From UBA2988 sp965237965 (GTDB lineage: Bacteria; Gemmatimonadota; Gemmatimonadetes; Longimicrobiales; Gaopeijiaceae), in assembly GCA_965237965.1 (NCBI GenBank), contig CBDEGT010000003.1, forward strand, positions 496,001-560,000: a stretch of DNA of 64,000 nucleotides. Reading direction: 5' to 3'. Every line of letters begins with the position of its first letter. Within the stretch, counting starts at the first letter, position 1. Position numbers and translations under genes: made by a program. Positions 58,916 to 64,000 of this stretch are shown piece by piece. The notes beneath the pieces were generated by a model. The model worked only from the letters and a program-made list of their open reading frames with translations. It searched no databases and was not told the origin of the DNA.

Positions 58916-61338
58916 CTAGCAGCCTCGTCCGCTCGGACGGAGCCATCGAGCTCCCCGGACAGCTCCCGCTGGTTGCGCTCCGGGACCTGGTGTTCTTCCC
59001 CTACATGGTCCTGCCCCTGCTGATCGGCCGGACCCGCTCCACCGCGGCCCTGCGCGAGGCTGAGGCCGCCCCGGACCGGCTGCTGCTGCTGATCGCACAG
59101 CGAGACCCGGATCGAGACGACGCTGGACCCGACGATGTCTTCCGGGTCGGAACGGTCGCCCGAGCCGTCCAGGTGACGCAACTCCCCGACGGCACTTGTC
59201 GGGTCGTGCTCGAGGGGCTCGGCCGGGCCCACGTGGAGCGCATTCTCGAGACCGCGGAAGGGGCGCTCGAGGCCGAAGTGGTTCCGTTCGCTCCCGAGAC
59301 CGATCTGGGACCGGGGTCCCCTGAGCTGGAGGCCCTCGCCCGCGGTGTGGCCCGAATGTTCGAGGAATACGGGCGGCTGAACGAGCGCGTCCCGGACGAG
59401 CTCCCCCGTCTGATCTCCGAAACCCGTGACCGCGTACGGCTGGTCCACCTCGTGGCCGGGCATCTGCTTGTTCCGTCCCTCGACAAGCAGCCCGTGCTCG
59501 AGGCGCCCACGGTCGGCGCCGCGCTCGAGCAGCTGCAGACCCTCCTCACCCGCGAGCTCGAGATTCTGCGGATCGAAGAGAAGCTCGACCAGCAGATCCG
59601 CCTCCAGCTCGACGGTGAGCGAAAGCAGCTCTACTTGAACGAGCAGCTCAAGGCGATCCATCGCGAGCTGGGCGCGGGCGAGAGCGAGGATTGGGAGGAG
59701 CTCGAGGAGGCGCTTCGTACACGCGAGCTTCCGGCGCACGCGCGCGAGCGGGTGGAGCGCGAGCTCGAGCGGCTCCGCAAGCTCAACCCGGTCGCCCCGG
59801 AGGCGGCCGTGATCCGCACCTACGTGGACTGGATCCTTGGCCTCCCCTGGGCCGCAAGGAGCGAGGACAGCGCGGACGTAGCGAGGGCCGGGCACGTGCT
59901 CGAGGAGGCGCACTTCGGCCTCGACGAGGTGAAGGAGCGGGTCGTTGACCATATCGCCGTGCTCTCGCTCGTGGGGGAGCTGAAGGGCCCGATCTTGTGC
60001 CTCGCGGGGCCGCCGGGCGTCGGCAAGACGTCGCTGGGGCGCAGCATCGCGCGCGCCCTGTCCCGCCAGTTCGTGCGCGTGAGCCTCGGAGGCGTCCGTG
60101 ATGAGGCGGAGATCCGTGGCCATCGCCGGACCTACGTGGGGGCCCTCCCCGGCCGCGTGCTCCAGGGGATGCGGCGGAGCGGCACGCGCAACCCCGTCTT
60201 CCTGCTCGATGAGGTGGACAAGCTGGCAAGGGACTTCCACGGGGACCCGAGCGCCGCATTGCTCGAGGTGCTGGATCCGGAGCAGAACCGCACGTTCACG
60301 GACCACTACCTGGAACTCGAATTCGATCTCTCAGACGTTCTCTTCGTCGCGACGGCCAATACCCTCCAGGGGATTCCGGAGCCGCTCCGGGATCGGATGG
60401 AGGTCATCCGCCTACCGGGATACCTGGACACCGAGAAGCGCGTCATCGCTCAGCGTTTCCTCTGGCCCCGGCAGGCCGAGCGTCACGGGATATCGCCCGA
60501 CGCGGTAGGACTGGACGACGAAGCCCTCGCGGGGATCATCCACCGCTACACCCGGGAGGCAGGTGTGCGGGAACTCGAGCGGCGGATCGGGCGAATCGCA
60601 CGCAAGGTGGCCCGTCAGGTGGCCAACGGGGAGGCGCCCCGAGCCGTGATCGGTGCGGACGACCTGCGGCCGCTGTTGGGCCCCCCTCCCTATCTCCCCG
60701 CCGACCACGAGGACGGCCTCGATCGCTCGGGCATCGCTCGCGGGCTCGCCTGGACCGCTGCCGGAGGCGAGGTGTTGGACGTCGAGGTCGCGGTCGTTCC
60801 GGGGAGCGGCGAGGTGCGCCTCACCGGCACGCTCGGTGAGGTGATGAAGGAGTCGGCAATGGCGGCGGTGACCTATGCTCGCTCGCGCGCTCGGTGGCTC
60901 GGCCTGGACCCCCATTTCCACCGCGATGTGGACATCCACATCCACATGCCCGAGGGAGCCACTCCCAAAGACGGACCTTCCGCCGGGATCACGATCGCCG
61001 TCGCTCTGATCTCGGCGCTCACCGGCACGCCGACCCGCGCGGACGTCGCGATGACCGGGGAGATCACGCTGCGAGGACGGGTGTTGGGTGTGGGCGGTGT
61101 GAAGGAGAAGGCCGTGGCCGCGCTCCGAACGGGGATCCGCCATGTGGTCCTGCCGACCGCAAACGTCCCCGAGCTCGAGCTCCTGCCCGAGGAGGTGCGA
61201 CAGGGGATCGAGTTCGTGCCCGTCAAAGTGATGGACGACGTCCTCCTGGCCGCGCTGGCCAACGTACCCGGCCCCCGCCTGCCCGAAGGAACGCGCGACG
61301 TCCTGACGGGCGGCGCGGAGCTGGGCACGATCAGCTGA
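58912..61338 (+). CDS. lon: ATP-dependent Lon protease
   Basis: An enzyme of about 808 residues with an N-terminal LON domain (LPLVALRDLVFFPYMVLPLL), AAA+ module (GPPGVGKTSLGRSIA; LLDEVDK) and a C-terminal protease with PKDGPSAGITIA (serine) and VKEKAVAALRTG (lysine). The start is unusual. No ATG, GTG or TTG lies between the clpX stop region and the LON domain. CTG 58912, preceded by GGAAGGA and overlapping the clpX stop as CTGA, fits best; GTG 58849 would overlap clpX by 67 bases. Confidence 0.93.
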
Positions 61339-61350
61339 CCCTGTCCTGGC

Positions 61351-61953
61351 GTGGACATCCGCACGGTCGAGTACGCTGGGACGGTCGCCCAGTCCACGCA
61401 GTCCGCACCGGGACAGCTCCCAGAGATCGCCTTCTCGGGGCGCTCGAACGTGGGGAAATCGTCCCTCATCAATGTCCTGCTCGGGCGAACGCGGAGGAAG
61501 GTCGCTCACGTTTCAGCGACGCCCGGGAAGACACGCGCGCTCAACTTCTACCGGGTAAACGAGCACTTCTTCCTGGTGGACCTGCCCGGCTTCGGCTACG
61601 CGCGGGTACCTCGGAGCATGAAGGACGAGTGGCGCGGACTGATCGAAGGGTATCTCTCCCGGAGCCGCCGCCTGAAGGGCGTCGTCCACCTGGTCGACGC
61701 GCGCCACCCGCCGACTGATCTCGATCATGGGATGATCGAGTATCTGGCCGGGTTGGGCGTGCCCGCGCTGGTCGTTGCCACGAAGATGGATAAGCTCAAG
61801 CAGAGCGAGCGAATCCGCCACGTGGAGCGAATCGCGGCCGATCTCCACCTCGAGGGGGAGCAGCTCGTGCCGTTCTCGGCGCACACGGGGGAAGGGCGCG
61901 AGGATCTACTGGTGGCAGTCGGGACGCTGCTGGAGGAGGGGGAGGAACCGTGA
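61351..61953 (+). CDS. engB: ribosome biogenesis GTPase YsxC/EngB
   Basis: A 200-residue TRAFAC GTPase for 50S assembly. G1 is GRSNVGKSS, the switch region SATPGKTRALNFY includes G2, G3 is DLPGFGYA, G4 TKMDK and G5 FSAHTGEG. Start GTG 61351, 12 bases after lon. It overlaps the next gene as GTGA. The lon-engB order is common. Confidence 0.95.
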   Translation: MDIRTVEYAGTVAQSTQSAPGQLPEIAFSGRSNVGKSSLINVLLGRTRRKVAHVSATPGKTRALNFYRVNEHFFLVDLPGFGYARVPRSMKDEWRGLIEGYLSRSRRLKGVVHLVDARHPPTDLDHGMIEYLAGLGVPALVVATKMDKLKQSERIRHVERIAADLHLEGEQLVPFSAHTGEGREDLLVAVGTLLEEGEEP

Positions 61954-62582
61954 GGCCCCGAGCTTGCCTGGCTTGCGTGGTCGGACTCTCGGGCTGCATC
62001 GCCACGGCCGGACCGCTTCCCCAGGGAACGGATCCCAGGCCGGTCGGAACCTCCGCTGGCCGGGAGAGCGAACTGCTCGTTCCTCCGGGACACGGCGTGC
62101 TCCGTCAGGACGAGATCACGCTCACCCTGTTCGCAGAAGACCTCGAGTTGAAGGTGACGCCGCTGGAGGAGTGGGTGATCCGCCTGACCGCGCCCGACAC
62201 CTGGGCCCGCCTCTCGTCACTGGCCACTGCACACCGAGAAGAGGTGGTCCGGCGTACCGGCGAGCCGGCAGCGCTCTTCCTCGTCTCGTTCTTCAGCCGT
62301 CTTCCGGGAACTCCCTTCCAGCCCAACGACGTGCAGTTGGTGAACCGCGGACGCCGCCGGCGTCCGGTTCTGATCCGTCCGGTGACGGCGGGATGGGGAG
62401 CGCAGCGGCTCGATCAGGAAGAGCCTCAACTCGCCGTATACGCCTACCCGGCGGACATCGACCTCGAGCAGCCCCTGGCCCTGGAGTATGGGTTCGAGAC
62501 GGGGTCGGAATGGGAAGCGATCCTGCGCCGGCTCGAGTCCGAGCGCAGCCGCGCACGGGCGCGAGCCGGAGTGAGGGACTAG
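61950..62582 (+). CDS. putative lipoprotein of unknown function
   Basis: A 210-residue protein starting at GTG 61950. The signal ends in the lipobox LSGC. The mature part has a beta-rich region (LTLFAEDLELKVTPLEEWVI; VYAYPADIDLEQPLALEYGF) and an arginine-rich tail. I do not recognise a family. Translation is coupled to engB by a 4-base overlap. It is convergent with the sigma-54 regulator. Confidence 0.65.
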   Translation: MRPRACLACVVGLSGCIATAGPLPQGTDPRPVGTSAGRESELLVPPGHGVLRQDEITLTLFAEDLELKVTPLEEWVIRLTAPDTWARLSSLATAHREEVVRRTGEPAALFLVSFFSRLPGTPFQPNDVQLVNRGRRRRPVLIRPVTAGWGAQRLDQEEPQLAVYAYPADIDLEQPLALEYGFETGSEWEAILRRLESERSRARARAGVRD

Positions 62583-62604
62583 CCCGCGCGGACCCGGCCC
62601 CGGC

Positions 62605-64000
62605 CTAAACCTCCAGCCCGTACTGCTTGATCTTGCGGTAGAGCGTGCGCTCCCCGATCGCGAGCACCTCCGCCGCGCGCCTCCGGTTCCCTCCCTCCTC
62701 CTGAAGCGCGGCGAGGATCGCGGCCCGCTCCAGCTCGTCCATCGTCATGCCTGGTCGGTAGACCACCACCCCCGGTTCGGGCGCGGGCGGGGAGGCTGGC
62801 TCACCGTCGCCGGGCCGAGCGAAGGATTCTGAGGCAGGGATCACGATCTCTACGGGAGCCCCTGACGGAGTGGCCCCCTGCCCCAGGTCCTCGCGATAGG
62901 CCTCGAACTCGCGCCGCAGATCGTTCGTGTCCACGCGCAGCTCGACCAGCGTGCGAAAGATGAACTCGAGCTCCGGGCGCAGCGTGGCATCTCCGGATCG
63001 CGTCTCCGACACCGTACGCGGTACCGCGACAGGCACCAGGCTGAGTCCGCCAGCACGCACCTCGGGCGGGATGTCGGCCGGGGCAATCTCCCGTCCCGGC
63101 GAGAGCACGACCATGCTCTCGACGAGGTTGCGCAGTTCGCGCACGTTCCCTGGCCACTGGTACGACTTCAGAAGCTCCATCGCGGCGGGAGTGATCCCCG
63201 GGAACGTGCGCTCATTGCGCTCGCTCACTTCACGCACGAACTCGCGAACCAGCAGGGGAATGTCCTCCCGACGTTCGCGCAGCGGAGGGAGGTCGATGCT
63301 GAGCACGTTCAGCCGGTAGTACAGGTCCCTCCGGAATTCCCTGAGCGCGACGAGCTGCCGAACGTCCTGGTTCGTAGCCGTGATGATGCGCACGTCCACG
63401 CGGATCGAGTTCTCGCCTCCGACCCGTAGGAACTCGCGCTGCTCCAGCACGCGCAGGAGCTTGGTCTGGGTTGCGAGCGGCATCTCCCCGATCTCGTCGA
63501 GGAAGATGGTCCCGCCATGGGCGAGCTCGAACAGTCCCCGGCGGGAGTCGATGGCTCCCGTGAACGCGCCCTTCTCGTGCCCGAACAGTTCGCTCTCGAG
63601 GAGCGTGTCCGGCAGCGCCGCCACATTCACCGCGATGAAGCGCTTGTGGCGGCGCGGCGAGAGCAGGTGAAGGCCACGCGCGACGAGCTCCTTGCCCGTT
63701 CCGGACTCACCCGTGACGAGCACGGTGGACGCCACCGGTGCAATCTGCACCACGCGCTCGAGCACCTCGTGCATCGCCTCGGTCTCGCCGATGATGCCGG
63801 TCTCACGCTGAAGCCGCCGCCGCTCGACGATGCGGCGACCGACCAGCGCGACCTCGTCGGGCAGGGCTCTGGTTCCGAAAGCCTCGAGCACACCGCTGGT
63901 CGGCTGAAGGTTCGACGCCGCCTCGGGCTCGAGCTCCCGCTCCGGCGAGACCACCAGCGCAGGCAGGTCGAGCCCGACCGTCTGGCGTAGCAACGGCTCG
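62605..64000 (-). CDS. sigma-54-dependent transcriptional activator, partial
   Basis: At least 464 residues, truncated by the right edge of the window. The visible part holds an AAA+ domain with Walker A GESGTGKE, the sigma-54 contact loop GAFTGA, Walker B GGTIFLDEIGEM and the arginine-finger region, then a variable linker of about 150 residues and a C-terminal Fis-type HTH (NRRRAAEVLAIGERTLYRKI). The residues before the AAA+ domain (ALVVSPERELE) suggest a sensory or receiver domain beyond the edge. It activates sigma-54 promoters; its target genes cannot be inferred. Confidence 0.93.
   Translation of the reverse strand, partial: EPLLRQTVGLDLPALVVSPERELEPEAASNLQPTSGVLEAFGTRALPDEVALVGRRIVERRRLQRETGIIGETEAMHEVLERVVQIAPVASTVLVTGESGTGKELVARGLHLLSPRRHKRFIAVNVAALPDTLLESELFGHEKGAFTGAIDSRRGLFELAHGGTIFLDEIGEMPLATQTKLLRVLEQREFLRVGGENSIRVDVRIITATNQDVRQLVALREFRRDLYYRLNVLSIDLPPLRERREDIPLLVREFVREVSERNERTFPGITPAAMELLKSYQWPGNVRELRNLVESMVVLSPGREIAPADIPPEVRAGGLSLVPVAVPRTVSETRSGDATLRPELEFIFRTLVELRVDTNDLRREFEAYREDLGQGATPSGAPVEIVIPASESFARPGDGEPASPPAPEPGVVVYRPGMTMDELERAAILAALQEEGGNRRRAAEVLAIGERTLYRKIKQYGLEV

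Overview
The window is a GC-rich, gene-dense bacterial chromosome segment with short intergenic gaps, frequent GTG starts and many 4-base start/stop overlaps. Two SusC/SusD outer-membrane pairs, abundant lipoproteins, a complete F-type ATP synthase operon, a sigma-54 type activator and DUF3343, V4R and YtxH family proteins suggest a diderm of the FCB superphylum. Gemmatimonadota is my best guess, but this is inference from gene content; the 23S rRNA gene at 31838-34820 would settle it.

Layout. 1-100 is the start of an NYN-domain gene. 353-14371 (minus strand) is a run reading susC2 (frameshifted), susD2, susC1, susD1, folK, a zinc-protease-like lipoprotein and aroB, followed by a separately promoted acyl-CoA ligase. 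14660-17352 (plus) holds a class A penicillin-binding protein coupled to a DUF3343 protein. 17384-20357 (minus) has pyrimidine-nucleoside phosphorylase, a YtxH protein and a secreted M24 peptidase. 20509-23252 (plus) has a V4R protein, ruvX, mltG and thiE. 23347-25275 (minus) is a HEAT-repeat/cyclophilin lipoprotein.

25391-28710 is a nest of insertion sequences. An intact IS30-family element with terminal repeats and a 3-bp duplication sits inside an IS3-subgroup remnant, which sits inside an IS407-like IS3-family element. A 3' scrap of an IS256-family transposase follows and abuts a damaged STT3-like membrane glycosyltransferase gene carrying a run of nine G.

31397-35092 (minus) is a 23S-5S rRNA unit with its own promoter and terminator and no 16S gene upstream. 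35106-43591 (minus) holds a PHP phosphoesterase and the ATP synthase operon (atpZ, an I-like gene, then B, E, F, H, A, G, D, C). 44099-47166 (plus) has a MoxR ATPase, a CBS/CorC membrane protein, a gamma-carbonic-anhydrase-like protein and a 55-residue zinc ribbon. 47192-51499 has prepilin peptidase, an RNA methyltransferase, thiD, a purine nucleoside phosphorylase and a rhomboid protease.

51714-62582 (plus) is a protein quality-control stretch: dnaK, a DegP-type protease, tRNA-Leu, trigger factor, clpP, clpX, lon, then engB and a lipoprotein. The window closes inside a sigma-54-dependent regulator on the minus strand.

Most of the window is housekeeping: energy (ATP synthase), proteostasis (DnaK, Tig, ClpXP, Lon, DegP), cell wall (PBP1A, MltG), cofactors (AroB, FolK, ThiE, ThiD) and nucleoside salvage. 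The accessory part is the IS nest and the glycosyltransferase next to it.
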